DNA of 64,000 nt from Takakia lepidozioides (GCA_030704615.1 CM060733.1:71422001-71486000); one strand, 5' to 3'. Numbered from the stretch's first letter, positions 21,857 through 32,330 are shown. A program made the numbers and translations. Notes: generated by a model not told the origin, from the letters alone.

Positions 21857-22165
21857 GCAGGCAGAGACCATACACTGATTCCTGATGAACCAAGCATTGG
21901 AGATGTGCTGATTTGCTTCAGCCGACGCTCACCAAATGCCTACGCAGACCCTTGTTTGTACTTCTTCAACCCTGCTTGGAGAATAGCTGATGGTGATTTA
22001 TGTCTTAGAGTGATACATGCTGGTGGAAGAACAACCATAGTACTTTGGATAAGAGAGTTAGGAAGGTGGGAGAAGATAAATACCATGGCACGAGAAGTGA
22101 CATGGGGAGGTAGAGTAGAGATGTTGCGAAATGGACAGTGGGAGTGGTATAGAGGTCAGCATTAA
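21857..22165 (+). CDS. Leader ORF of the inner element, unknown function
   Basis: About 102 codons from the ATG at 21857 (MAGRDHTLIPDEPSIGDVL) to TAA; an upstream in-frame ATG at 21839-21841 would add six. It is rich in Trp and Arg near its end (WEWYRGQH) and has no family I recognise. It lies between primer-binding site and gag in the position of a 5' accessory ORF. Confidence 0.5.
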   Translation, partial: AGRDHTLIPDEPSIGDVLICFSRRSPNAYADPCLYFFNPAWRIADGDLCLRVIHAGGRTTIVLWIRELGRWEKINTMAREVTWGGRVEMLRNGQWEWYRGQH

Positions 22166-22237
22166 GGGTGTTGCAGAAAAATTAGAATCAGAATTAGGTG
22201 TTAAAACCAGTTTGAACTCAGACTAGAGAGTAGAAGA

Positions 22238-22801
22238 ATGACCAGTCCAACTAGCATAGATGTGCCTTATCATGGTAGGAATAGTGAAGATGTGAATGAC
22301 TGGCTGGAAAGGATTCAGATGGAGGCAGATGTCAGAGATTTAAATGAGGATAAAACCTTCAAGGTAGCAAGGCTCAACCTGAGAGCCAAGGCTGATGAAT
22401 GGTACCGTAAACAAAACCCTAGACTAGGCAACTGGGAAGATTTCAGGGCAGCCATATCAGCCAAGTTTGGTGTCATTGACTTGGCAGAAATCAGGCTGAG
22501 GATGGATACCATCAAACAGGAAAATAGACAAAGGGTTCAGACATACTTTGATAGGTTGAACCGGTTGTTTATAAGAAGTGGGGCGTCTGATTTGGAACAG
22601 AGGCGTAGATTTGCAGCAGGTTTGAGACCTGAAATAGCAAGAGTAATGCTAGGCAGGCGCTTCTCTGATGTAGAGGAAGCACTTGAGACAGCCATTGAGA
22701 TTGAGAGGGGCCTGGGAAAGTTGGGGGAAATACCTCTAGAGCCATTGGAAGGAGATGATACAGATGAGTCAGTTCTGTGGACAGAAGACTTGATTAGTTA
22801 A
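22238..22801 (+). CDS. Inner element Gag, capsid-like region
   Basis: Retrotransposon gag core: GRNSEDVNDWLERIQMEAD, then ARLNLRAKADEWYRK, VQTYFDRLNRLF and FAAGLRPEIARVML. 187 residues. The product should assemble element particles. It ends at TAA 22799-22801. The next frame (-1 relative to it) opens at 22798 and carries the zinc knuckles, so Gag and Pol are joined only by a frame change. No canonical slippery heptamer is present at the junction. Confidence 0.8.
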   Translation: MTSPTSIDVPYHGRNSEDVNDWLERIQMEADVRDLNEDKTFKVARLNLRAKADEWYRKQNPRLGNWEDFRAAISAKFGVIDLAEIRLRMDTIKQENRQRVQTYFDRLNRLFIRSGASDLEQRRRFAAGLRPEIARVMLGRRFSDVEEALETAIEIERGLGKLGEIPLEPLEGDDTDESVLWTEDLIS

Positions 22802-24561
22802 ACACTACCCTACAGAAGTACTTTGATAGGGGACCAGTCATAGGAGAAAGCTCTGGATCTAGAACACCTCCTCGTGTTTGCCTTTGTAACGTTTGTCATA
22901 AAGAAGGTCACATAGCTACATATTGTCCTGAAGGAAGAACCCAAGCTAAGTGTGACAAATGTCACCGGTTTGGGCATTCCACGGAAATGTGTGGTGTGAG
23001 ATGCAACTTTTGCAAGATACTAGGGCATACAGAGAGTGAGTGCAGTAGAAAACTTGACCAGACTATGATGGGAACTCCTGGAACTAACTTTGTAGATGTG
23101 TTCTATGATGATGAGGATGATGTACTCGCAGAAATGACAGATCTGATGTCACAAAACAGTATCAATGAAGTCAGACTTCCAAGGACGCGTATCCCTGTCC
23201 AGAGTCCTACTGTCGAACCTACAGAGTCACCAGAGAGGAATGGTGAGAGCAGTGAACAGCCAAGCAAGACCAAGAGTGAGATCTACCCAAAGAACAATTT
23301 CAAAGTTGCCATAGAAGGAGGTACTAAATCCAGAATCCTGAACCACTTCTACAAGGGGAGAATATCCTTGTCTCCCATGGACCTAATCATGACTGTGCCC
23401 GGAGAGTTAGACAAATTAAAGGGGCTGGTCAAAGTGGTGGAAAGGGCAATGGTACAACAAAAGGAGACAACTCACAGTGTAGAAATTGTGAGGGATGTTC
23501 CAAGGCCTTTGTACCCAGCACACGCTGAGCCCACGATCTCGTATGCTTATACTGGTAAGGTTAAAGCGCTTCATGTAATGATTACAATGGGAGATTACCA
23601 AGTATTAGGCCAAATTGACACCGGTGCCATGCTTTCTGTAATATCCGTAAGTACAGTAAGGGATTTTGGTCTGATGGGATCTGTTGTTACTGATAAGGAT
23701 GTAAATTACAGAGTAGCCTCAGGTGCTCTTGAGACTGCAATGGGCAGACTTGAGGACATCAAGGTCAAAGTAGGAGAGCTGACCAATCGCTTGTCCTTTA
23801 TGGTGGTAAACACGGATACGTATCACATGCTTTTGGGCTTGGACTTTCTCAAAAAGTTTGGCGCGGTAGTTGACACCGAAGCTGAAACGATTCGTGTACG
23901 CTATGGGCCAGGAAAGGATTTTGCTCACTTCCCTTTGCACACTATAAATTATAATGAGCCTGCAGTCACCAGAACAGCCTACCACAGAGGGGATGAGGGC
24001 AGAGTAAGGTATGCAAGCACTACGTCAGCAGGAAATGTCTTGACCCTGACATCAGATGAACAGTACCTAGGTTTGTGGGAAGAAGAAAGAAAGCCCGAGG
24101 AAGAGTTTGTGGACACGGAGGAAGGATCTCCAGACTCTAACAGCTCTGAATCTGATAAAGATGAGGAGATGGGAGGATATGAGGAGAACGAAAAGGTAGA
24201 TAGAGCCCTGAAGAATGTAGAGGAGATAATAGATAATGTCAACCTAGGGGAGGATTTGTTCAAAAACCAAGGGATGTCTGAACTCCTTCATGAAGAGACC
24301 CATCGTAGCATGGCTGCCTATATCATACAGGAAGCTTACCAGAAAGCTTGGAATGGTGAACTAGGGAACAACAACGTGGAAATAGAGGATGATTTCCATG
24401 ATTGGAATCAGGTTGTGACTCAGGAAGAAAGGCAGAGGGTAGCTAACTTTGTACACCAGGTGGAGGGAAAGAGTTGGGAACCCAGCCATGAAGAAGAAAT
24501 GGAGAGTCGTTGGAGAAGTCTGAAATCCAGACTTCACATCAATCCAGAGCTAGCCCCATAA
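22798..24561 (+). CDS. Inner element zinc knuckles and aspartic protease
   Basis: Three consecutive CCHC knuckles lie near 22884-23045: CNVCHKEGHIATYC, CDKCHRFGHSTEMC and CNFCKILGHTESEC. They would bind RNA. After an acidic linker comes a retropepsin with VLGQIDTGAMLSVISVS (active-site Asp in DTGA, near 23617) and MLLGLDFLKKFGAVVD, which cleaves the polyprotein. A long acidic tail follows (ESDKDEEMGGYEENEK). The frame stops at TAA 24559-24561 and RT continues in the same frame after it. Confidence 0.8.
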   Translation, partial: LNTTLQKYFDRGPVIGESSGSRTPPRVCLCNVCHKEGHIATYCPEGRTQAKCDKCHRFGHSTEMCGVRCNFCKILGHTESECSRKLDQTMMGTPGTNFVDVFYDDEDDVLAEMTDLMSQNSINEVRLPRTRIPVQSPTVEPTESPERNGESSEQPSKTKSEIYPKNNFKVAIEGGTKSRILNHFYKGRISLSPMDLIMTVPGELDKLKGLVKVVERAMVQQKETTHSVEIVRDVPRPLYPAHAEPTISYAYTGKVKALHVMITMGDYQVLGQIDTGAMLSVISVSTVRDFGLMGSVVTDKDVNYRVASGALETAMGRLEDIKVKVGELTNRLSFMVVNTDTYHMLLGLDFLKKFGAVVDTEAETIRVRYGPGKDFAHFPLHTINYNEPAVTRTAYHRGDEGRVRYASTTSAGNVLTLTSDEQYLGLWEEERKPEEEFVDTEEGSPDSNSSESDKDEEMGGYEENEKVDRALKNVEEIIDNVNLGEDLFKNQGMSELLHEETHRSMAAYIIQEAYQKAWNGELGNNNVEIEDDFHDWNQVVTQEERQRVANFVHQVEGKSWEPSHEEEMESRWRSLKSRLHINPELAP

Positions 24562-25944
24562 CATAGGATAGAACTGGAGCAAGAGCTGAGAGAAAATCAG
24601 GAATGTTTTGCTCTTAGCAAAGGTTACTTGGGTTATTGCAGTGAGGTGGAACATACAATTGATACACAAGGTTTTCCCCCTTGCAGAAGTTGTCCCAGCC
24701 GCCTATCAGAGTGGGAGGAAAACGAGGTACAAAGACAAATTGAGACTTTGATCTCACAAGGTAAGATGCAGGAAAGTAGTTCAGAATGGTCATGTCCAGT
24801 CACCCTTCCACCAAAAAAGGATGGATCCAAGCGTTTTTGTGGTGATTTCAGGCCGGTGAACCGCTTGACTAGGAGGTACTCTTACCCTATGCCATTAATT
24901 CAGGATGTTTTGAACCAGTTGGGGAGAGCCAAGTGGTTCTCTGCTCTGGATTTACAATCTGGTTTTTGGCAGATTAAGATGGACGACCGAGATATAAGCA
25001 AAACAGCAGTAATCACCAAGAAGGGATTGTATGAATGGCTAGTCATGCCATTTGGGCTAAAAAATGCCACTGCTACTTTCCAAAGAACAATGAATAGGGT
25101 GCTTAAGGAAGAAATTAAAGATTGCGCCAAGGTCTTTGTAGATGACGTCAATATCCATAGCAAGGACTGGGCAGATCACGTGGGGCACATAAAGAGAGTA
25201 CTGATGAAGGTTAGAAGGGCCAATCTTAGGCTCAATCCGGACAAGTGTTATTTTGCCAATTTGCAGTTGGTATTCCTTGGGCATGTGATCTCTGAAGAAG
25301 GAACCTGGCCTGATCCAGATAAGATAGTTGCAATTGAAAGGTTTCCCTTGCCCAAAAACCACACTGCTCTCAAAAGTTATTTGGGGATGACAGGGTATTA
25401 TAGGCCTTATGTCAAGGGGTATGCTGGAGTGGCAGTACCTTTGTTCACTCTAACCAAGAAGGATGTGAAGTTTATCTGGAGTGCAGAGGCACAAAACGCC
25501 TTTTCTGCCCTACAAGTGAAGCTGGTGACTGCTCCCATTCTGGCCAGGCCAGATTTTTCAAGGCCTTTCGTCCTGGATGTTGACTGGTCCATCAAAGGAG
25601 TGGGGGCAGTCTTGTCACAAAAGGAGTATAAAAAGGAGAGGGTCATTGCATACGCTAGTAAGGTACTATCTGATGCTCAGCGAAAATATCACCCTATGGA
25701 AGGTGAATGCTATGCCTTGGTGTGGGGAGTATTACACTTTAGGCAGTACCTGTATGGAACCCCTTTTGTAATCAGGACTGATCACAAACCACTGGAGTGG
25801 TTGGCAACGGTAAGTGACGCATATGGACGCAGGGGTAGATGGATCATGATGTTACAAGATTTTGAGTTTAAAATTGTTCATAGGGCGGGTGCTAGGCATG
25901 CTAATGTAGATGCGCTAAGCAGGTATCCAGTGGGGACCAGCTGA
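24562..25944 (+). CDS. Inner element reverse transcriptase and RNase H
   Basis: The frame continues from the protease ORF past a single TAA (HRIELEQELRENQECFALS directly after it); the first ATG is 24628. RT motifs: SEWSCPVTLPPKKDGSKRFC, FSALDLQSGFWQIKM, MPFGLKNATATFQR and catalytic KVFVDDVNIHS near 25130. The thumb has LNPDKCYF and FLGHVIS. RNase H has FVLDVDWSIKGVGAVLSQ, MEGECYALVWGVLHFRQYL, IRTDHKPLEW and HANVDALSR. All main catalytic Asp and Glu positions appear present. The stop is TGA at 25942-25944. Confidence 0.9.
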   Translation, partial: HRIELEQELRENQECFALSKGYLGYCSEVEHTIDTQGFPPCRSCPSRLSEWEENEVQRQIETLISQGKMQESSSEWSCPVTLPPKKDGSKRFCGDFRPVNRLTRRYSYPMPLIQDVLNQLGRAKWFSALDLQSGFWQIKMDDRDISKTAVITKKGLYEWLVMPFGLKNATATFQRTMNRVLKEEIKDCAKVFVDDVNIHSKDWADHVGHIKRVLMKVRRANLRLNPDKCYFANLQLVFLGHVISEEGTWPDPDKIVAIERFPLPKNHTALKSYLGMTGYYRPYVKGYAGVAVPLFTLTKKDVKFIWSAEAQNAFSALQVKLVTAPILARPDFSRPFVLDVDWSIKGVGAVLSQKEYKKERVIAYASKVLSDAQRKYHPMEGECYALVWGVLHFRQYLYGTPFVIRTDHKPLEWLATVSDAYGRRGRWIMMLQDFEFKIVHRAGARHANVDALSRYPVGTS

Positions 25945-26095
25945 GGAAACCGAGGATATCGAGGTATAATCTACTTCTCTATACAGTCAGAAAAGGGAAG
26001 GGAGAAAGAGGGATGGAGCCTATCTTCTTAGACTAGAGTGGGATAGGGGTGCCATCAATGCTTCTCTATTTCAATTTAAAGAGGGTAAGAAGGAG

Positions 26096-28162
26096 TTGAG
26101 AGAAGAAGCTCATAGGCAAGTAGGGTATAGCAGTGAAAAGGGGGAGATGATTTGCAAGAGAGAGGAGTACTATGCATGTGTATGGGGTCTTTGGTATTTC
26201 AAGAAGACACTGTTGGGATGTCATTTTTCTTTAGAAACAGATCTGGATCCATATTGGTGGCTATACTCAGAACACCACATAGGCATAGACTTGCTTGGTG
26301 ACTTTTCATTTGAGTTCGTTCCTGGAATAGATAGATCTTCCACAGGTGGGATGTTGACCAAGGCTCATGGTATATTGAAAGGAGAACTAAAACCAGGTGT
26401 AATGCCAGATAGGGAAGGAAAGAAGGTGATTTTTGCTGCACGGACTTTTGCCACCAAGACCCAAGGAGAGGGCATTGATCAATCAACCCCTATCAATCTG
26501 GTAAGGGAAGGTATTTGGAAAGATGTGGGTGCAGGAAGGAAGGAGGTTCCTGCAATCAGCAACAAAGAAGGGGCAGATCTGATGTCCTCTTGTCCCACCA
26601 TCCATGTGATTACCCGAGGATCTCATGCTCGTGATCAGGAGCTAAGCAAGGTACAGCCAGCCTGTGAACTTGTGGAAGAACGATCAAACAATGAAAAGGG
26701 AAGCTCACTAGAAACACCATTCCTTCAACACTCTATATACACAGAGACAACAGGAAGAATTCGGGTGACCTCCTCATCAGAATGCCCAGCTAAAGGACAC
26801 ATGGGGGGTGAGTGTTCCACCAAGACATTTTATTCTTCAGACAATAATGGATCACGTTGTTCAGGGCAAGAAACTTCTTCTTGCAACAAGGATGTTAAAG
26901 GGGACTGGGTGCCATGGAGCACACCCACCAAAGCTACTCAGATGTCACTATTACGTGCAGCTGAAAGATGGGGGGAAGACTCTCTCATCAGCTCTGACAA
27001 TCATACAGCAGCTGTTAAGGAGGAAAAACAACCTGATGTACTTGATGATGTGGAAGTTATGCATCTCTTGTGTTTTGGAGAAGTCAATGACTATTTGACA
27101 AAGGAAGAAAGCAAGAGAGCCAGCAGGCGGGCAAGGCAGTACTCCTATCTCAAAGGGGAAGTCTACTTTGAGGGAAGGGTAGTTCCACCAAGAACGGACA
27201 GAGAGGCAATAATCAATGAAGTGCATAAGGCCACTGGCCATTTTGGAATCCGGAGAACACAAGAAGAGATATGTCGACGGTATTTTTGGCATGACAGAAC
27301 AAAACTCATCAGGCAAGTACTCAAGGGCTGTGGAGAATGTCAGATGACCAAACAGAACGGAGTGTTACGCTTAGGTAGCTCAAAACTTCACAGCATTCCA
27401 GTTGTGGATCTGTTTTTCAGAGTTGCAATTGACACAGCAGGGCCATTACCCATAACCAGCAGGGGCAATCAATACTTTCTGGTAGCAATAGATCACTTCT
27501 CAAAATGGATAGAGGCTGCACCAGTGGCAGATCATACAACAGCACTTACTGCCCGCTTTCTAGTGGAAGAAGTCATTAACAGGTATAGCTGCCCCCACAC
27601 ATTGCTCACTGACAATGGCACGGAGTGGGGAGGTGAGTTTGAAGATACATGCCGCGAATATGGTATAAAAAGAGAGCATAGCGCTCCCTACTGGCCTCAG
27701 TGTAACGGAATGGTGGAAAAGGTGATTAAGTCCCTCAAGCAGAGCATCACCACCTTGGGAGTTGGAAACGACACTGAGTGGGATCAGAACCTATACAAAG
27801 CCTTGTTTGGTTACAGAATGGGTGTTCATGCTTCAACAGGATTCTCACCTTTTCAAGTGCTGACTGGTAGGATTCCAAGACTTGGGATCGATAACAGGTT
27901 GCACTTTCTTACAGCAGCAGTAAATTTTGAGGGATCTGTTGCAGAGGTCACACTGATGATGCAGCAGAAAATCCAGCTCCTATCAGAGATAAAGGCTAAG
28001 CTGCGGAAAAATGTGAAGAAAGGGCAGCGTCAGCAGGCAAGGGATTATGAAAGGAGACATCAAGCAGGGCGCAACTACTGCAAGTTCATAGAGAACAGCA
28101 AGGTGATGATGTTGAGGCCTGGAAAGAGGTCTTCCATGACATCTCCATGGGAGGGACCCTAA
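26096..28162 (+). CDS. Inner element second RNase H-like domain and integrase
   Basis: In another frame than RT. Residues about 1-95 read like a second, degenerate RNase H: REEYYACVWGLWYFKKTLLG, LETDLDPYWWL and FSFEFVPGIDRSSTGGMLTK. These align with the real RNase H just upstream, but the final catalytic Asp of DALSR is replaced. A low-complexity linker follows (about 100-330). The integrase has an HHCC zinc finger (VHKATGHFGIRRTQEEICRR, CGEC) and the DDE core: AIDTAGPLP, LLTDNGTEWGGEF and the Glu in NGMVEKVIKSLKQ. It would insert element cDNA. No chromodomain was recognised. Confidence 0.85.
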   Translation: MREEAHRQVGYSSEKGEMICKREEYYACVWGLWYFKKTLLGCHFSLETDLDPYWWLYSEHHIGIDLLGDFSFEFVPGIDRSSTGGMLTKAHGILKGELKPGVMPDREGKKVIFAARTFATKTQGEGIDQSTPINLVREGIWKDVGAGRKEVPAISNKEGADLMSSCPTIHVITRGSHARDQELSKVQPACELVEERSNNEKGSSLETPFLQHSIYTETTGRIRVTSSSECPAKGHMGGECSTKTFYSSDNNGSRCSGQETSSCNKDVKGDWVPWSTPTKATQMSLLRAAERWGEDSLISSDNHTAAVKEEKQPDVLDDVEVMHLLCFGEVNDYLTKEESKRASRRARQYSYLKGEVYFEGRVVPPRTDREAIINEVHKATGHFGIRRTQEEICRRYFWHDRTKLIRQVLKGCGECQMTKQNGVLRLGSSKLHSIPVVDLFFRVAIDTAGPLPITSRGNQYFLVAIDHFSKWIEAAPVADHTTALTARFLVEEVINRYSCPHTLLTDNGTEWGGEFEDTCREYGIKREHSAPYWPQCNGMVEKVIKSLKQSITTLGVGNDTEWDQNLYKALFGYRMGVHASTGFSPFQVLTGRIPRLGIDNRLHFLTAAVNFEGSVAEVTLMMQQKIQLLSEIKAKLRKNVKKGQRQQARDYERRHQAGRNYCKFIENSKVMMLRPGKRSSMTSPWEGP

Positions 28163-28340
28163 GACTTTTTGGGGTACAAAGATGCGGGAAACACCACAAG
28201 GACAGGGGAAGCTGCACGCAGATGCAGGCTAAGAGATGGGGCAAACAAGGAATGGGTAAGAAGTAGGCGGGATTTGAAACCATTCATACCACCAGTGGGA
28301 GGTCAGCCAGTGAAGGTGGTTAGTGAGGACCCTGACACTT

Positions 28341-28370
28341 AAAAAGGGAGATACACTACATATGTAGTGT
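28341..28370 (+). promoter_or_regulatory. Polypurine tract and 18-bp palindrome at the 3' LTR border
   Basis: AAAAAGGGAGA (28341-28351) is the likely plus-strand primer. It is followed by ACACTACATATGTAGTGT (28353-28370), a perfect 18-base palindrome that contains the first eight bases of the 3' LTR. The left half matches the LTR end word, so the site looks like an LTR end joined to an LTR start. Confidence 0.6.
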
Positions 28371-29887
28371 GAATGCAGGGGAGTGAGATTACATTTTGTC
28401 TTACCGTTAAGACCCTGCATCACTACAACGGGAGTGCCCGTTGTACAACTGCAGGAGGGATATATCCCTGCATACAGGTGATTTCATGGGCATACTGTGC
28501 TTATGCTTTGCCAGGATAAAAATGGCTAAGTCATGACCATGCGTATTTTCATCCGTAGGATGAACGTTTCCATCCGTAGGATGCACGTTTTCATCCAAGG
28601 TGTTTAACCTAGAAACGCGGGTTGAGGAAAACGAAGAGGAAGATGACGGGCAACTCTTAGCAGCTGCTGCGAGCAGTGGGGTTGTCAGGGCCGTCTGTTT
28701 GTGGGAGGTTGTACCTACGCTATGGGACTCTGCTTGGTTTTGAGAGCGGCATTAAGTGCTTCTGCTTGGTATTCTGTGTAAGGGAAAGCGGTGCCGCTTC
28801 TCTCGTAGTGATGATCAATTCCTGGAGTAGGAGCATGTAAGAAGAGCGGCGCACCACCGCTCTCGCCATTGCCTTGAAGAAAACAGTTATGGGCAGATGA
28901 GCAAGCAAGGAAAACGGCCAGCTGCCGGAAGCAAAAGGAAGTGAGTTGTGGGCACAATCAATGGAGGGGATGAGGCATGTGAAGTGCTGGCTGGATGGCA
29001 ACTCAGGTTATCTGTAATCAAAGCTTATAGCTGCTTTTGTGTCATCTTACCATAGGACCATATCAATTCTTAGGGAAGAATTGCACGCATAGAAGGATAG
29101 AGTATTTAGTTGGCAAGCCACAAGATGTTCCATAGGATGAAGAGGAGCCATCATGGCATGATAAATACTGGAATCAAGACAAGGAGAATAGGTTGAAGTG
29201 GCTGCTGACAGGCGATGGTGAGGTGCCATCTTGGCAGGCAGATCCACCGCTTCGCTGGAGGATAAAACAGATAAGTTCGTAGACTGTGGGCTTCGGTTTT
29301 TGGGGGAGTGGTGACTTAGAAATCGTTTTGGTGTGGATTTAGGACTGGCTCTATGTAGAGGAGAAGGAGGTAGAGATATGTGATGGAGGAAAAGGTTTTG
29401 GAAATGGAATGGAGACTCTGAAACTTCAAACCAGGATAGGGAAAGGATGGATGCACCTAATGTTATAGTGTCAGTAGGAGAAATGAGTGGTGGAGAGACT
29501 GCTTGTCACTGAATCAGAATGGTCACTGTTTATCTTCATTCTTGTTCTTTGTTTCAGTGTTATGAACCTGCACACAATGCTGCCCTGGGTATTGATACAC
29601 TGGAACCAATGTAGGCCTAGCTTGGCTGATTGAAAACACCAGTGAGGGTTAGTTAGAACTATTGAAAACAGAGAAAGGATAATGTGGAAGGGGAGGCAAC
29701 ACCGGCACTGATTTGTTTTTCTTTTGGAACTAGTTTCCAGCATGGTCTCAGGGTATGAACAACTGAGGTTCATAGTTGAAGGGAAAAGAGGGTTGTTGGG
29801 GTATTTGGTTGAAACCTATAGAAAGGCTGAGAGCTGTTTGGGCAATGGCTTCTTTTGGAAAAAGGTAGTGTGAATGGCTGGTCATTG

Positions 29888-29935
<48 letters not shown>

Positions 29936-30628
29936 TGAATGGGATGGTTATGCCTTGTGTGACCGAGGATGATTTCAAGGCTGGGTGCACTGGATGCCTG
30001 GCTGAGTTGTGCATTGCATTGCATGGTAGATATGCTGCTGTTGAAGAAGTGAGGAACCTGTAGACCAAGATTAGAGAGAGAGAGAAAAGGATTTGGGAAG
30101 GGAGAGAGCTGCTCAGTAAAAGGGGTTGATGGGGGATGGCCAATTTGGGGAAATAAGATGAAGAAAACATGAACCCTGAAAGAGACCAGTGGCCCTGCAG
30201 TTCATGGCAGATCTGAGCTGCCTCCCTCTAAATCTGTGTCACCATTACAAAAGGGGGCTTCCGACGTGTCACTGCTCAAGGGAGCTTCACATTAAGGGTC
30301 GTGTTCAGCGCTGTCATAGGGCTGGTTGCATCACAGAAAAGATCATGGCAGCACTGTTGGCGCTGTGATCATAGGGCAAGGATGTTGTATAAAAATAGAA
30401 CCAAGACCAAGAACAATTCAAAACTCCCCATCCATGTCTTCTCTTCCGTTGCGGCGTGGATGAGGATTGCATGAACTCTGATCACGAACGAACTAAGGGA
30501 AATCCACAGCCATGTGAAGATGGTTGGATCACTAGAACGTTCCTTCCTTTTGCTTTGCCTTCAACTGAGGAGGAGTACAGATTAGAATCACCCTGAAGGG
30601 GATTCACGCCCCTTCTTTTCACACTACA
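28363..30628 (+). repeat. 3' LTR of the inner element
   Basis: Starts TGTAGTGTG and ends CACACTACA (30620-30628), perfect 9-bp inverted termini. TATA box at 30388-30397. The GA microsatellite (about 29890-29931) is longer than in the 5' LTR. The end is followed by the ATGA target duplication and then the outer element's RNase H coding sequence. Confidence 0.93.
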
Positions 30629-30632
30629 ATGA

Positions 30633-31323
30633 CTTTGAAGTTGTTCATAAACCAGGGAGATTACATGTTACAGCAGATCATCTGTCAAGGATTACTACAG
30701 GAGAACCAGCCACGGGGGTAGAGGATCAACTTCCCGATGCATTTCTGTTTGTTGTTCAACCAGAAGCACCAGATGAAGAGACAGATCCTATAAATGCTCT
30801 GGGAATGTTTCAAGGAGACTATGACCTTCCAGATGCTCTCAAACTCATGGATGACACGGATGAAGAAGAGGATTCATCCGATGAAGATGAACCTCTTGAT
30901 GAAGGACTTATTATTGATGAAGAGCCAGATCCAGAAGAAGAAGATGACAAGGAAAACAAATAAACAAACAATCAAGAATTGGCCAATATCAGTATTGGAG
31001 CTTATACAATCACCAAAGAAGAATCAGAAGATATTCAGGATCAAGATCAAGATGATTGGCAATGGCCAATCAAATACTATCTGAACACAGGGAAATTTCT
31101 TGAAGATTACACCAAAGATGACAGGAGGAGGCTTTCAATGAAAAGCAAGCCATACACATTAATCAAAGGGATTCTATACAAAAGAGGAATTGACTCCATA
31201 ATGAGAAGATGTGTAAACAAAGACCAAGCCAAAACAGTAATGCAAGAACTACATGAAGGAATTGCAGGAGGACACTTTAGTTCGGACCTGACAGCAAAGA
31301 AAATATTACTAGCAGGCTACTAG
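30633..31323 (+). pseudogene. Outer element: end of RNase H, linker, integrase zinc finger
   Basis: Coding resumes with FEVVHKPGRLHVTADHLSR, the C-terminal part of RNase H with its last catalytic Asp. An acidic linker (DEEDSSDEDEPLDEG) ends at TAA near 30961. The frame from 30979 carries the start of the integrase HHCC domain (ELHEGIAGGHFSSDLTAKK). TAG at 31321-31323 interrupts it just before WPTVFGDTYEHCQQCDVCQ. Confidence 0.85.
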
Positions 31324-32330
31324 TGGCCTACTGTATTTGGAGATACCTATGAACATTGTCAACAGTGTGATGTCTGCCAGAGTATGGGACTAGTAGAACG
31401 AATAGGGAAGGGGACTCTACACCCAATACTACCAACAGAACCATTTCAGCGCTGGGGGCTAGACTTCGTGGGACCCATTAAACCTCCAGCAAGGTACACA
31501 CAAAACCAAAACATCCTCATAGCCACTGACTACACTACCAAATGGGTAGAGGCCAAGGCACTAGGAGACAACACTGCCAGATCAACAGCCAAATTCTTAT
31601 ATGAAAACAACATCACACGATTTGGTTGCCCACTGGAATTCGTCAGTGATCAGGGATCACATTTCATAAATAATGCCATAAAATGCTTGACGGAGGAGTT
31701 CATGATTGTACATCACAAGAGTACTGCTTACTATCCTCAAGGAAACGGTTAGGCCGAATCTACCAACAAAATATTATGCACTATCTTAACCAAGATAGTA
31801 AATGCCAATCGTACAGATTGGGACACCAAATTGAACACAACACTATGGGCATTCAGGACATCATACAAGGTGACCACGAAGCATACACCATTTCAACTGG
31901 TGTATGGAGCAGAGGCACTATTACCCATTGAATGTATGATACCCACACTACGAACCGGAACTCATGAAGGATGGGGTTTAGAAGAATCCTTACGAATCAG
32001 GGAATATGAGTTATTCCATTTGGAAGAAGTTCGAGCAGATGCCGCAAATAACATGGCACGGATTCAGGAACAACGAAGGAAAAGAATATCCGAAGGGAAA
32101 GAGAAATCTTTCCAGGACGGGGACATTGTTTTGTGGTTACCAAAAATCAAGAAGATCAAACTGGGCGGAAAATTGAAAATGCCATGGATGGGACCATTTC
32201 AAATCAAAAAGGTACATGACAATGGAACTGTTGATTTGCAGACCTTGGAACAAGAATTCGTGGGACGAATTAATATTAACAAGTTAAAGGGCTACCAAGG
32301 AATACATGACAAAGCTCTTATACATGACTT
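31324..32330 (+). pseudogene. Outer element integrase catalytic core and C-terminal domain
   Basis: CQQCDVC completes the zinc finger. The DDE core shows RWGLDFVGPI, FVSDQGSHFINNA and AESTNKILCT. A TAG (31750-31752) stands where the family normally has Gln in the NGQAE motif. The frame from 31831 continues with WAFRTSYKVTTKHTPFQLVY and a C-terminal domain with GDIVLWLPKIKK and KMPWMGPFQIKKVHDNGTV. Catalytic residues are visible but the frame is broken. Confidence 0.85.

Larger units (their letters stand above)
19567..30628 (+). mobile_element. Younger Ty3/gypsy retrotransposon nested in the outer element
   Basis: An 11,062-bp element with near-identical LTRs of about 2.2 kb flanked by the 4-bp direct repeat ATGA (19563-19566 and 30629-30632). 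It contains an iMet-type primer-binding site, leader ORF, gag, zinc knuckles, protease, RT, RNase H, a second RNase H-like domain and integrase. The outer element's RNase H reading continues across it. By eye the LTRs differ at roughly a dozen or so substitutions plus indels, so insertion is fairly recent, yet pol has one stop and frame changes. Confidence 0.95.
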
